Notes: a model not told the origin generated them from the letters alone. DNA of 64,000 nucleotides from Frankia alni ACN14a (GCF_000058485.1 NC_008278.1:2536962-2600961); one strand, 5' to 3'; shown: positions 48,214 through 57,273, numbered from the stretch's first letter. Translations and numbers: made by a program.

Positions 48214-49319
48214 CAGTACACCCCCTCGATCACGGGGGAGTCGCCGAACACGGCGACCGGCGAGACGTCGGCCACGGAGTCGCCGACTCGCCCGGGTGGC
48301 GGTGGGATCCGGGTCGCCTCGTCCCGCTCGAGGTTGTTGGGCAGCAGCGCCGACTTGCTGACGTGGTTCATCACCACGCGCCCGCGGCTGCCGTAGGGCA
48401 CCGGTTCGCCGGTCTCCGGGTCGACCACCCGGAACGTGACGAACGGGGAGAACGAGTCGAACACGCAGGGGTCGTCCGGGGCGAGTCCCTGGCGTTCGAC
48501 GGCGCTCGCGAGGATCATCGTGCTGCCGTACCGGCCGACGAGCCGGGTGTGGGGGAGAACCTCCGTGCGCAGCAGGTACCGGGTGTCCGGGTCCATGTGC
48601 GCGCCGCCCCACTCGACGAGCCGCACCCGGTCGGCGATCAGCCGGCGCAGCTCCTCGTCGCGGACCAGCCGTTCCAGCAGCGGCGGAGTGGTGATCAGCA
48701 CGCCGATCTCCTGGGTCTCCAGGACGGTGCGGGCCTGCGCCACGATGTGGTCGGCGTACTGGTCGGCCTGCTCGGCCCGCCCGGCCGCGATGCACTTCTT
48801 CACCCAGCGGGGATCGAGGTCGACGGTGAAGCTCAGCCGGCCGCGCAGCCGGACCGTCTCGCGGACGATCGCGCCGAACATGTGCGGCCCGCTCGGCGCC
48901 ACGGCGAGCCAGTCGACCCCCTGCGGGTAGTCGCGTGCGTCCATCTCCTGGTCGGTGTGGACGAGCAGGCGGGTCATCCAGTCCGTCATGACAACCACGC
49001 GCTTCGGCGGCCCCGTGGTGCCGCCCGAGTCGTAGACGCCGTACACCGTGTCGTCCTGGCCCGCGTAGCCCCGGGGGATCAGGTCCGCGGCGGGCACGTG
49101 CCGCAGCCGATCGACGATGTTGGGGAACCTGGCCAGGTCGTCGACGGTGTGGATGTCCTCGCGCGGGTCGAAGCCGAGGGTGTCGGCCTGCTCCAGCCAG
49201 AAGGGCGAACCGGTCGCGGGGTCGAAGTGCCAGCGCATCGCCGCTTCGATCAGTTCGGTCTCGGTCGGGATGAGGTCGACCGGGCCGTCGAGGACCGGAT
49301 CGCGGTGCAGTGTCGTCAT
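48213..49319 (-). CDS. LuxE/PaaK-like AMP-forming acyl ligase
   Basis: A 368-residue adenylating enzyme smaller than full acyl-CoA synthetases. The P-loop-like core DSGGTTGPPKRVVVM and the later GRYGSTM and PVPYGSRGRVVMNH segments fit the LuxE/phenylacetate-CoA-ligase group. It would activate a carboxylic acid with ATP for reduction by the LuxC-like partner, to which it is coupled by a one-base overlap. ATG at 49319 has AGGAGG nine bases upstream; the longer frame upstream is not conserved. The C-terminal small domain found in large ligases is absent, as in LuxE. Confidence 0.75.
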   Translation of the reverse strand: MTTLHRDPVLDGPVDLIPTETELIEAAMRWHFDPATGSPFWLEQADTLGFDPREDIHTVDDLARFPNIVDRLRHVPAADLIPRGYAGQDDTVYGVYDSGGTTGPPKRVVVMTDWMTRLLVHTDQEMDARDYPQGVDWLAVAPSGPHMFGAIVRETVRLRGRLSFTVDLDPRWVKKCIAAGRAEQADQYADHIVAQARTVLETQEIGVLITTPPLLERLVRDEELRRLIADRVRLVEWGGAHMDPDTRYLLRTEVLPHTRLVGRYGSTMILASAVERQGLAPDDPCVFDSFSPFVTFRVVDPETGEPVPYGSRGRVVMNHVSKSALLPNNLERDEATRIPPPPGRVGDSVADVSPVAVFGDSPVIEGVY

Positions 49320-49487
49320 CTGATGCAGCCTCCTGCCGCCTGCGCGTGCCGTGGCGGGCGCCCGTGGCACGGCCCGCGCGGCCGCCCAGCGGCGGACGCC
49401 CTGCCTATGAGTGCAGGTCGAACGGGTGCGGCTGTCAACCGCAGTGATCGCGTGGGGGAGCGGTGATCGAGCGGGGAGGCGGGCTGG

Positions 49488-50156
49488 TCAGCAGCCGGGG
49501 CCGAGGGGGCCGGCCTTCACGGCGGCCATCGCGTCGTCGATCAGGGGGGTGAGATCGGTACCGGTGGGCATCGTCGCCCAGGCCTCCAGGACGATGTTGA
49601 GCGCCGCCAGGGCGCAGCCGGCGGCCACCTGGGTGGACAGATCCGCGGCGGGCCGGCCGAGGCGGGGCGCCAGGGCCTCCGCCAGGGCGTACTGGCCGCT
49701 ACGGGACGCCTCGACGAGCAGCCCCCGCATCCGGGGAAGTTCGGAGATGAGCCGCAGCAGGGTGCGGACCTCCTCGGGGTCCTTCTCCATGTTCGACCAC
49801 ATGTGCACCATCGCCCGGCCGAGGGCGTCCGCGGGATGCTCGTGCGCCGGTCGGTCCCGCAGCGCCGCGATGAGCTCGGTCAGCTCGAAGTGCACGGCCT
49901 CGCGGAGCATGTCCTCCTTGAACGGAAAGTAGCGGAACACCGTGCGCGGGCTCAGATCCACCGCGGCCGCCACATCCTCGACCGTGGTCGCGTCGTAACC
50001 GCGGGACATGAACATGCGCAGGGCCGCGTCCGCAATGGTCGCGCGAATCCGCGCGCGCCGCCGCTCGGCCCGCGTCCGCTCGGCTCCACCGTCGCCGACC
50101 TCGGAGGCGACCTCGAGGGAGCCCGACGCCGGCGCCTCCCCGATCCTCGTCGTCAC
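49488..50156 (-). CDS. TetR-family repressor (controls divergent DHA2 exporter)
   Basis: A 222-residue TetR protein. The HTH at residues about 28-75 has IADAALRMFMSRGYDATTVEDVAAAVDLSPRTVFRYFP. The C-terminal helical domain would bind a ligand. GTG at 50156 is chosen because a -10 (TACGAT) lies seven bases upstream, giving a leaderless start, and because residues further upstream are not conserved. It is divergent from the MFS exporter with two operators between them, one over each promoter. Confidence 0.88.
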   Translation of the reverse strand: MTTRIGEAPASGSLEVASEVGDGGAERTRAERRRARIRATIADAALRMFMSRGYDATTVEDVAAAVDLSPRTVFRYFPFKEDMLREAVHFELTELIAALRDRPAHEHPADALGRAMVHMWSNMEKDPEEVRTLLRLISELPRMRGLLVEASRSGQYALAEALAPRLGRPAADLSTQVAAGCALAALNIVLEAWATMPTGTDLTPLIDDAMAAVKAGPLGPGC

Positions 50157-50186
50157 GGGTGTGATCGTAGCGCGGAGGAACGTGAT

Positions 50187-50200
50187 TGTCATCTCTGACA
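50187..50200. promoter_or_regulatory. Operator 1 (TGTCA-N4-TGACA) over the tetR -35 box
   Basis: Half-sites TGTCA (50187-50191) and TGACA (50196-50200). On the minus strand the -35 ATGACA (50192-50187) is followed after 17 bp by -10 TACGAT (50169-50164), so binding here would block tetR. Confidence 0.55.
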
Positions 50201-50202
50201 GA

Positions 50203-50237
50203 TTGGCAGAACTGACATTGTGGCATTGAATGTCAGT
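50203..50237. promoter_or_regulatory. Exporter promoter with operator 2 (9-bp arms) over its spacer and -10
   Basis: A -35 TTGGCA (50203-50208) and -10 TTGAAT (50226-50231) are spaced by 17 bp. The inverted repeat ACTGACATT (50211-50219) and AATGTCAGT (50229-50237) covers the spacer and -10. It shares the TGACA/TGTCA half-site with operator 1. Confidence 0.65.
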
Positions 50238-50276
50238 GAGCCGATCACCGTCGGCCGAGGTGGAGGGGGTCAGAAC

Positions 50277-51884
50277 ATGGCAACAGCTACGGACGCGGCG
50301 CAGGCGCCGCGCCACGCGGCCGGCGGGAGCGGCTCGGCTGGGGGGAAAACCAGCAGGCGAGGACATCCATGGCTCACCCTGGTCAGCGTCGCGCTCGGCG
50401 TGATCATGGTGGGTCTCGACGGGACCGTGGTGTCCATCGCGAACCCGCGGATCGCCGAGGATCTACACGCGTCGCTGTCGGATCTGCAGTGGGTGACCAA
50501 CGCCTACCTGCTGGCGCTCGCGGTGCTGCTCATCCCGGCGGGCAAGCTGGGTGACCGGTTCGGCCGGCGGCTGATCTTCCTGATCGGCGTGGTCGGGTTC
50601 GCCCTGACGTCGCTCGCGGTCGGCCTCGTCGGGTCGATCGAAGGTGTGATCATCTTCCGGACGCTGCAGGGCGTCGCCGGAGCCCTGCTCATGCCGAACA
50701 CGCTGGCGATCCTGCGCTCGGCCTTCCCGCCGGAGAAGCTGAACTCGGCCATCGGGATCTGGGGCGGCGCCTCGGCGATCTCGATCGCGGGCGGCCCGAT
50801 CATCGGCGGTCTACTCGTCGAACACGTGTCCTGGGAATCCGTCTTCTACATCAACGTCCCGGTGGGCGCGATCGCGCTGATCGTCGGGCTGTTCGTGCTC
50901 GCCGAGAGCCGTGACGAGTCGGGGTCGCAGCGCTTCGACGCCCCCGGCCTGCTCACCCTGGGCGGTGGCCTGTTCGCGCTCGTCTTCGGGATGATCAAGG
51001 CGCAGGGCTGGGGCTGGGGCTCCGGCAGGACGATCGGCTTCCTGGTCGCCGCCGTCGTGTTGCTGGTGCTGTTCGTGGTCATCGAGACCCGGGTCCGCGC
51101 GCCACTGCTGCCGATGCGGCTGTTCCGCAACCGCTCGCTCAGCCTGAGCACGCTCATCGTGACGCTGACCTTCTTCGCGATGTTCGGGGTGCTGTTCTTC
51201 CTCACCCTGTACCTGCAGAACGTGCACGGATACTCCGCCGTCCAGGCCGGCGTGCGCACCCTGCCGCTGTCGGCGGTGTTCATGGTCTCGAGCCCGCTGG
51301 GCGCCGCCCTCAACGGCCGCTTCGGCCCGCGGGTCCCGATCACCATCGGGATGGCGTTGATGCTCGCGTCGTTCGTCGTGCTCACCCAGCTCGAACCCGA
51401 CTCGTCCTTCAACCTGCTGTGGCCGCCGTTCGTCGCCGTCGGCGTCGGCGTCGGACTCATCATCACCGCCGCGTCCGATGCGATCATCGGCAACGCGCCG
51501 ATCGAGGACTCCGGGGTCGCCGGCGGCCTGCAGTCCACGGCGACGCAGCTCGGCGGGGTGCTCGGCACCGCGGTGCTCGGCTCGGTGCTCGCCAGCCGGG
51601 TCGGATCGGTGCTGGTCGACCGGCTGGTCGGCGCCGGGGTGCCGGCGGAGCAGGCCGGCAGGCTCGCGCAGGCCAAGGAACTCGTCGGCCAGGGTCTGGT
51701 GCCCCCGGCCACCGGCTCGTCCGCGAGCGTGCAGGGCGCGATCGAGGCCGGCAGCCATGCCGCGTTCATGAGCGGGCTGCACGTCGCCATGGTGATCGGC
51801 GCGGTGCTGTCCGGCGTGGCGATGGTGCTGGCGCTGTTCATCCGCCCCGGCCAGAACGCGGGCAACGCCGTCGCCCACGTCTGA
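50277..51884 (+). CDS. DHA2-family multidrug efflux transporter (MFS, 14 TM)
   Basis: A 535-residue transporter with about 14 TM helices. MFS motif A (GKLGDRFGRRLIF) and motif C (GGASAISIAGGPIIGG) are present, with VGLDGTVVSIANPRIAEDLH at TM1, typical of EmrB/QacA proton-driven drug exporters. ATG at 50277 follows GAGGGGG; the upstream frame covers the operator region. It is probably repressed by the divergent TetR until a substrate drug or metabolite binds. Confidence 0.92.
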   Translation: MATATDAAQAPRHAAGGSGSAGGKTSRRGHPWLTLVSVALGVIMVGLDGTVVSIANPRIAEDLHASLSDLQWVTNAYLLALAVLLIPAGKLGDRFGRRLIFLIGVVGFALTSLAVGLVGSIEGVIIFRTLQGVAGALLMPNTLAILRSAFPPEKLNSAIGIWGGASAISIAGGPIIGGLLVEHVSWESVFYINVPVGAIALIVGLFVLAESRDESGSQRFDAPGLLTLGGGLFALVFGMIKAQGWGWGSGRTIGFLVAAVVLLVLFVVIETRVRAPLLPMRLFRNRSLSLSTLIVTLTFFAMFGVLFFLTLYLQNVHGYSAVQAGVRTLPLSAVFMVSSPLGAALNGRFGPRVPITIGMALMLASFVVLTQLEPDSSFNLLWPPFVAVGVGVGLIITAASDAIIGNAPIEDSGVAGGLQSTATQLGGVLGTAVLGSVLASRVGSVLVDRLVGAGVPAEQAGRLAQAKELVGQGLVPPATGSSASVQGAIEAGSHAAFMSGLHVAMVIGAVLSGVAMVLALFIRPGQNAGNAVAHV

Positions 51885-51893
51885 GCTCCGCAC

Positions 51894-51941
51894 CGCGGCG
51901 GGATCCGGATCGCCCTGCTCGGGGCCCCGGATCCCGCCGCG
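51894..51941. terminator. Bidirectional terminator between exporter and alpha/beta hydrolase
   Basis: Perfect 15-bp arms CGCGGCGGGATCCGG (51894-51908) and CCGGATCCCGCCGCG (51927-51941) with an 18-base loop lie nine bases after the exporter stop and 18 bases past the hydrolase stop. Confidence 0.65.
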
Positions 51942-51958
51942 TCGCGTTCCTGAACGGG

Positions 51959-52810
51959 TCAGCGACCCTCGGTGTGCGCCAGGATGTCCCGACCGACCGT
52001 GACGGCGTCCTGCAGCGGGCCGAAGTGGCCGAGATGGCCGTAGGAGACGTGCCGGGCGGCCGGCAGCGCCGCGGCCAGCCCGGGGGCCGCGGGGATCAGC
52101 TCCGAGTCGGACAGCGCACCGGTGGCGACGACGGTGGGAAGCGCCGCCTTCGCCACCGTCGTCCAGGTGATGCGGCCGCTGGCCTCGAAGAAGCGCGCCT
52201 CCTGCTCGGCCCGGCAGCGCAACCGCACGGTGCCGTCGGGAAGGTCCTCGAAGCCGTGCTCGACGTAGGCGGCGAGCGCGCCGGCGGTGAGCTCGCGCAG
52301 CGGCGGCCTGGCCGCGTAGCGGGCCAGCGCCGCCTCCCGGGAGGGGAACACCTCCCGCCGCTGGCGGGCGGCGGCGGCCATCAGCGTCGATCGGGCCGGG
52401 GGCGGGACGGGCGGGGCGATCACCGGTTCGTAGACGTAGGCCGAGGCGAACGTCCCGGGATGGTCCGCCTCGGTCTGCAGGCCGACCGCACCGCCCATGG
52501 AATGACCCGCCAGGTGCACGGCACCGGGGGAGCCATCCGCGGCCGGGACGGCCGCGGCCACCGCGAGCGCCGCGGTGAGCACGTCGTCGACCATGCTCGC
52601 CCAGGTCACGTCGCCGTCGTCGGAGGCGGGGGACTCGCCGTGCCCGCGCAGGTCGACTGCCCAGACCCGCCGCGCCGTGGTGAGCACGCGGGCCAGCGGC
52701 TCGTAGGCGCGCCCGCAGAACCCGGTGGCGTGGCAGAGCAGGATGGCCGGGCCGGCGCCGCCGAGATCGTGCACGGCGATGGTCCGGCCCTGCCCGGTCG
52801 TCAGTCGCAT
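51959..52810 (-). CDS. Alpha/beta hydrolase
   Basis: A 283-residue hydrolase. The oxyanion segment LLCHATGF, the nucleophile elbow GHSMGG (Ser near residue 100) and VDLRGHGES are visible, and the C-terminal His would lie in YGHLGHFG. It is 16 bp downstream of the acyl-CoA dehydrogenase on the same strand, so the two probably form an operon. An ester or thioester substrate tied to acyl-CoA breakdown is likely but not determined. Confidence 0.85.
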   Translation of the reverse strand: MRLTTGQGRTIAVHDLGGAGPAILLCHATGFCGRAYEPLARVLTTARRVWAVDLRGHGESPASDDGDVTWASMVDDVLTAALAVAAAVPAADGSPGAVHLAGHSMGGAVGLQTEADHPGTFASAYVYEPVIAPPVPPPARSTLMAAAARQRREVFPSREAALARYAARPPLRELTAGALAAYVEHGFEDLPDGTVRLRCRAEQEARFFEASGRITWTTVAKAALPTVVATGALSDSELIPAAPGLAAALPAARHVSYGHLGHFGPLQDAVTVGRDILAHTEGR

Positions 52811-52826
52811 GGGAGAAGACGGCCGC

Positions 52827-53981
52827 TCAGGCGGGCCCCTCCAGCGCGAGTGAGCGGCCGATGACCTCCTTCATGATCTCGCTGCTGCCGCCGAGGATCC
52901 GGCTGATCCGCACGTCCCGGTACATCCGGGCGATCGGGTACTCCTCCATCCAGCCGTAGCCGCCGTGCAGCTGGACGCCAGCGTCGACCGCGTCGAACTC
53001 CAGCTCGGTGGCGAGCAGCTTCGCGGCGGCGGCCTCCTCGATGGTCAGGTCGCCGTCGACCTTGCCGCGCAGGCAGGTGTCCACGAAGCTCTGCACCGCC
53101 TGGGTACGGGCGTGCAGCGCGGCGAGGACGAACCGGGTGTTCTGGAAGCTGCCGATCGTGGTGCCGAACGCCTTGCGGCTGCGCACGTACTCGGCGGTGA
53201 GCTGCTGGGCCCGCCGGGCGCTCGCGACGCTGCTGATCGCGATCGACAGCCGCTCGGAGGCGAGGTTGCGCATGAGGTAGTTCATCCCGCGGAACTCCTC
53301 GCCGATCAGGTTCGCGGCCGGCACGCGGGCGTCGGAGAAGAACAGCTCGGAGGTGTCCTGCGAGTGGGCGCCGACCTTGTCGAGCTTGCGGCCACGCTCG
53401 AAGCCCGGGGTGCCGCGCTCGACCGCGATGAGGCTGAGCTTGGTCGGCTGCTCCTGCGGCTGCGTCTTGACCGCGACGACGACCAGATCCGAGATCAGGC
53501 CGTTGCTGATGAACGTCTTGGCGCCGTTGAGGACGAAGTGGTCGCCGTCGCGGATCGCCGTCGTGCGCATGCCGCGCAGGTCGCTGCCCGCGCCGGGCTC
53601 GCTCATCGCGACAGCGGTGATGATCTCCCCGGAGGCGTAGCCCGGCAGCCAGCGGGCCTTCTGCTCGTCGTTGGTCAGGTCGAGCATGTACGGGGCGAGC
53701 AGCTCGTTGTGCAGCTGCAACGCGAGGCCGCTGACGCCGGCGAGCGCGAGCTCCTCGGTGATCACCGCATCGTAGCGCGGGTCGGTCATCCCGGCGCCGC
53801 CGAACTCCTCGGGCACCCGAAGGCCCAGCAGGCCCATCTCGCCCGCCTTGGTCCAGGCCGCACGGTCGACGATGCCGTTGCGCTCCCACTCGTCGATGTG
53901 CGGCAGGCACTCCTTCGTGATGAAGGTCTGGACCAGCTCGCGGAACTCCTCGTGCTCGGGCTCGAAGATCGTGCGCTTCAC
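52827..53981 (-). CDS. Acyl-CoA dehydrogenase
   Basis: A 384-residue flavoprotein dehydrogenase. The FAD-binding signatures AMSEPGAGSDL and FVLNGAKTFISNG and the C-terminal QLHGGYGWMEEYPIARMYRD are clear. The catalytic Glu of short/medium-chain enzymes would lie in that last region or near residue 245. The GTG start follows GGGAG. It probably acts in fatty-acid or branched-chain oxidation together with the downstream hydrolase; chain-length preference is not evident. Confidence 0.93.
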   Translation of the reverse strand: MKRTIFEPEHEEFRELVQTFITKECLPHIDEWERNGIVDRAAWTKAGEMGLLGLRVPEEFGGAGMTDPRYDAVITEELALAGVSGLALQLHNELLAPYMLDLTNDEQKARWLPGYASGEIITAVAMSEPGAGSDLRGMRTTAIRDGDHFVLNGAKTFISNGLISDLVVVAVKTQPQEQPTKLSLIAVERGTPGFERGRKLDKVGAHSQDTSELFFSDARVPAANLIGEEFRGMNYLMRNLASERLSIAISSVASARRAQQLTAEYVRSRKAFGTTIGSFQNTRFVLAALHARTQAVQSFVDTCLRGKVDGDLTIEEAAAAKLLATELEFDAVDAGVQLHGGYGWMEEYPIARMYRDVRISRILGGSSEIMKEVIGRSLALEGPA

Positions 53982-54068
53982 AGGTCGGCTCCCGTTCTGG
54001 TCCGTGCGGCTCGACTCGCATCATGGCAAATAGCGGACCCTGACGCCCGTTTCGTGAGATCAACGCCC

Positions 54069-54168
54069 GGTCGCCCCGGTCGCCCCGGTCGCCCCGGTCG
54101 CCCCGGTCGCCCCGGTCGCCCCGGGCAGGCCAGCCGGACGGTTCGGTCAGGCCAGCCGGACGGTTCGG
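54069..54168. repeat. Tandem repeats: six 9-bp units then two 22-bp units, noncoding
   Basis: GGTCGCCCC is repeated six times (54069-54122), followed by two copies of a 22-bp unit starting CAGGCCAGCCGG (54126 and 54148; the second differs at its last base). They lie in the 466-bp gap (53982-54447) between divergent genes. The rest of that gap shows no gene I can support. Confidence 0.8.
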
Positions 54169-54447
54169 ACGGTCACGGATGCGCGCAGTCGGGGGTGCAC
54201 GGTGCGGTGCGCCTCGCAATCGGTCCGCCGTGCCCGGAGTGGCCGGCGGTCATGTCGTCACCGCACGGTCCTCACGGCGGTCCGCGGGGTGCGGCGCGCG
54301 GGTCTGCCCGCAGCCGCGCGGATTTGATTTCCGGGCGGAATCCCCACGTCACGCGATCGCACTGGCCTGAAGGCGCCATACGTCCCCGGGGAGTTACTTG
54401 CGCATATCGGACGTAAACGGATAGACCAGGGCCCGTCAGGGGTGGGG

Positions 54448-56271
54448 ATGACCGATGGGAGACCTGAGAAAATGCCTTCGTGGCACGGGCGCGCCGACCA
54501 CCGACCGCCCCCTCGCCAATTCCGGCCGTCCATCGCACTGTTGTCGACGGCGCTGGTGTTGGGCCTCCTTCTCTGTGCCGTGGCCGTCGGCCTCGGTCGC
54601 GGGCATGATGCGTCTCCCGCCGGCCTGGTTCCCGCCGCGGCGCCGATGGCCGGCGTCCCGGCGGCACCGTCCTCCACGCTCGACCCGTCGACGGCCGCCG
54701 CCCCGAACGCCCGGCCGCCGGGCGGATCGCTGATCCCCACCGCGGCGCCCGCCGCGCCGACGAGTACCGCGCCGACGAACCAGGTCACGATCCGGACCGC
54801 GGACGGCACGACCCTGACCGCGATCACGGGCGTGCCGTCCGGCGGCGGCGCGCATCCCCTCGTCGTGATCCCCGCGGCCTGGGGATTCCAGGACACCAGC
54901 ATGCAGACCCAGGTCGACCTGCTGGTGCAGCGCGGTTACGCCGCCGTCGCCTACACGACCCGCGGCTTCTACGGCTCCGGCGGCACGGTGGACGTCGCCG
55001 GTCCGCTGGACGTCTCGGACGTCTCGGACGTCATCACGTGGGCGAGCAACCACTTCGCCGTCGTCGGGGATCGGATCGGCGTCGCCGGCCTGTCCTACGG
55101 CGGCGGCATCGCCCTACTGGCCGCGGCCGCCGACACCCGCATCCGGGCGGTCGCCTCACTGAGCGGCTGGGTGGACTTCGGCACGTCCCTCTACGACGCG
55201 AACACCCGGCACAAGGCGGCGCTCGACCTGATGACGTCGCTGCAGGAGAAATCCGGCCGTAGCAGCGCGGAGTTCCGCGGGATCGTCGACGACTACCGGG
55301 CTTTCCGCAACATCCCGCGGGTGTTGTCCTGGGCGAGGACGCGCGGCGCCACGGCGTACCTCGACCGGTTCAACGCCCGCCGGCCGGCAATTTTCATGTC
55401 GACCTCCTACAGCGACGGTTATTTCCCGCCGGCCTCCCAGCTTGCCTTCTTCGACCGGCTGACCGGGCCCAAGACGATCCGCCTCAGCCCCGGTGACCAC
55501 GCCACGAACGAGATCGGCGGGCTGTTCGGCATTCCCAACGAAACCTGGACGGCGGCCTGGGACTGGTTCGACCGTTTCCTGATCCCCACGTCGGCCGCCG
55601 CGAAGGGAACGGCTCCCGCGCCGGTCCGGCTGCTCACCGACGGCGGCGCCGTCGAGACCTACCAGAGCGTGGCCGGCATCACCGGCAACCACACGACCCT
55701 GCAGCTCGGCCCCGCGGTGCTCGGCACGGGTGAGCTCTCGGCCTCGGCCCCGACCGGGGACTGGTCGACGACGTTCAGCGCGGACGCGGACACCACGGCG
55801 AACGCCGGCACGATCCTGGTCACGAAGTTCCTGGAGGGACTCACTCATCGGCCTGACGAGCTGAACCTCGGCACGGTCGACCGCAAGCACGGCGCGGTGT
55901 GGCAGGCGGCGCCGACCTTCGCGACCCAGCAGGTCCGCGGCGCGCCGGAACTGCACCTGACCGTCACCCCCAACTCGGACGCCGGCACCCTGGTCGCCTA
56001 CCTGTACGACACCGACGGCCAGGGCCGCTCGACGCTGATCGCCAAGGCGGTCGACAGCTATCAGGAGGCCACCCCGAACGTCGCGTTGCCGCTGCGGCTG
56101 ACCTTCGACCCGGTCGCGCACGATCTGTCGTTCGGCCATCGGCTGTCGCTGGTCGTCGACACCCGGGACGCGCTGTTCTACGACATGAACCGCGCTGACG
56201 GGACCGCGGCGATCAGTTCGCCCGCCGCCGACCCGTCCGAACTGGTGGTGCCGCTCGCAGCGTCACGCTGA
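54448..56271 (+). CDS. Membrane-anchored or secreted CocE/X-Pro-peptidase (S15) family hydrolase
   Basis: A 607-residue protein. A hydrophobic helix near residues 28-48 anchors or exports it, followed by a Ser/Thr/Pro/Ala-rich spacer. The alpha/beta hydrolase core begins near VTIRTADGTTL with the nucleophile in VAGLSYGGG, and the catalytic His is probably in SPGDHATNE. The C-terminal beta domain (TTFSADADTT onward) is typical of S15/CocE proteins. ATG at 54448 follows AGGGGTGGGG. An extracellular esterase, amidase or dipeptidyl-peptidase role is expected; the substrate is unknown. Confidence 0.82.
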   Translation: MTDGRPEKMPSWHGRADHRPPPRQFRPSIALLSTALVLGLLLCAVAVGLGRGHDASPAGLVPAAAPMAGVPAAPSSTLDPSTAAAPNARPPGGSLIPTAAPAAPTSTAPTNQVTIRTADGTTLTAITGVPSGGGAHPLVVIPAAWGFQDTSMQTQVDLLVQRGYAAVAYTTRGFYGSGGTVDVAGPLDVSDVSDVITWASNHFAVVGDRIGVAGLSYGGGIALLAAAADTRIRAVASLSGWVDFGTSLYDANTRHKAALDLMTSLQEKSGRSSAEFRGIVDDYRAFRNIPRVLSWARTRGATAYLDRFNARRPAIFMSTSYSDGYFPPASQLAFFDRLTGPKTIRLSPGDHATNEIGGLFGIPNETWTAAWDWFDRFLIPTSAAAKGTAPAPVRLLTDGGAVETYQSVAGITGNHTTLQLGPAVLGTGELSASAPTGDWSTTFSADADTTANAGTILVTKFLEGLTHRPDELNLGTVDRKHGAVWQAAPTFATQQVRGAPELHLTVTPNSDAGTLVAYLYDTDGQGRSTLIAKAVDSYQEATPNVALPLRLTFDPVAHDLSFGHRLSLVVDTRDALFYDMNRADGTAAISSPAADPSELVVPLAASR

Positions 56272-56781
56272 CCGGACGGGGGACCATGCCTTCGTCTCGC
56301 GGCGGCTGCGCAGTCGGACGAGCTGCCGGCCGTCCGGATCACCGGCCGCGAAACGACCGCCGTAGCTGATGCGGTATTCGCCGTGCTTGCGCCAGGACCA
56401 GCGAATGGGATGGCTGGCCCGATGCAGCGAGCGCCAGCGCTCCCGGTTGCCGTTCCACAGCGGCCTGCGCAGCACCAGCCGGCCGGCCGTGCGCCGGATG
56501 ACCTGCCACTCCACGAGCCACCGCGGCAGGTCCAGCCAGACGATCGTGTCCGCCCGCGCCCACACGAGCTCCCGGACCGCGGAGTAGTTCCCGTCGACGA
56601 CCCAGGCGGGCGCCGCCGTCGCCGCGTCCACGTCGGCGGCGAAGGTCGGCCGCACGGTCCAGCCGGGACCGTGATGCAGGGCGTCGAGCTCGACGTGCGG
56701 GACGCCGAGCGTGGCGGCCACCCGCCGGGCGAACGTGCTCTTACCGGAGCCGGACGCGCCGAGGACGAGGATTCTGGACAC
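56263..56781 (-). CDS. Adenylate-kinase-like P-loop protein (DNA topology modulation/FlaR-like)
   Basis: A 172-residue P-loop kinase-like protein. Walker A GASGSGKST is at the N-terminus, followed by HVELDALHHGPGW and WVVDGNYS, then a DTIVWLDLPRW strand. These match the small kinase-like family often annotated as adenylate kinase or topology modulation protein; the phosphate acceptor is unknown. The start is GTG. The 3' end overlaps the convergent hydrolase by nine bases. The VOC gene and exporter on the same strand lie upstream. Confidence 0.8.
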   Translation of the reverse strand: MSRILVLGASGSGKSTFARRVAATLGVPHVELDALHHGPGWTVRPTFAADVDAATAAPAWVVDGNYSAVRELVWARADTIVWLDLPRWLVEWQVIRRTAGRLVLRRPLWNGNRERWRSLHRASHPIRWSWRKHGEYRISYGGRFAAGDPDGRQLVRLRSRRETKAWSPVRSA

Positions 56782-56799
56782 TCGGCCGATCTTAGGAGA

Positions 56800-57273
56800 T
56801 CAGGCGCCCTCCGCGGCGCGGCGGAGCTCCGCGATGTCGATCTTCTTCATCCGCAGCATCGCCTCGGTCGCCCGTCGCGCCCGGTCCGGATCGGGATCGC
56901 CGAGCAGCTCGCCCAGCGCGGTCGGCACGATCTGCCAGGACAGCCCGTAGCGGTCCTTGAGCCAGCCGCACTGGCTCTCCTCGCCGCCGTCGGTGAGCCG
57001 CGCCCAGTACTCGTCGACCTCGGCCTGGGAACCGCAGAACACCTGCAGGGAGATGGCTTCCGTGAAGGTGAACGCGGGCCCGCCGTTGAGCGCGACGTAC
57101 TCCCGCCCGTCGAGCTCGAACTGGACCGTCATCGCCGTGCCCTCCGGACGCATGCCGCCCGGACCGTAGCGGGCGATGTTGGTGATCTTCGAGTTCGGGA
57201 AGATCGACGTGTAGAACTCCGCGGCCTGCTCGCCCTGATCGTCGAACCACAGACACGGGGTGATGGAGGACAT
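56800..57273 (-). CDS. VOC-family protein (PhnB/UbiG-like glyoxalase fold)
   Basis: A 157-residue vicinal-oxygen-chelate protein of the so-called 3-demethylubiquinone-9 methyltransferase/PhnB group. Conserved segments include ITPCLWFDDQGEQAAEFY, FPNSKITNI, ALNGGPAFTFTEAISLQV, SQCGWLKDRYGLSWQIVP and MLRMKKIDIAELRRA. Despite the historical name, methyltransferase activity is not established. ATG at 57273 matches the family N-terminus. Confidence 0.88.
   Translation of the reverse strand: MSSITPCLWFDDQGEQAAEFYTSIFPNSKITNIARYGPGGMRPEGTAMTVQFELDGREYVALNGGPAFTFTEAISLQVFCGSQAEVDEYWARLTDGGEESQCGWLKDRYGLSWQIVPTALGELLGDPDPDRARRATEAMLRMKKIDIAELRRAAEGA

Noticed and set aside
45046-48396. An 1116-codon plus frame through aceB and the LuxC-like gene
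   Set aside because: It is out of frame with aceB and antisense to the reductase; both overlapped genes have firm family matches.
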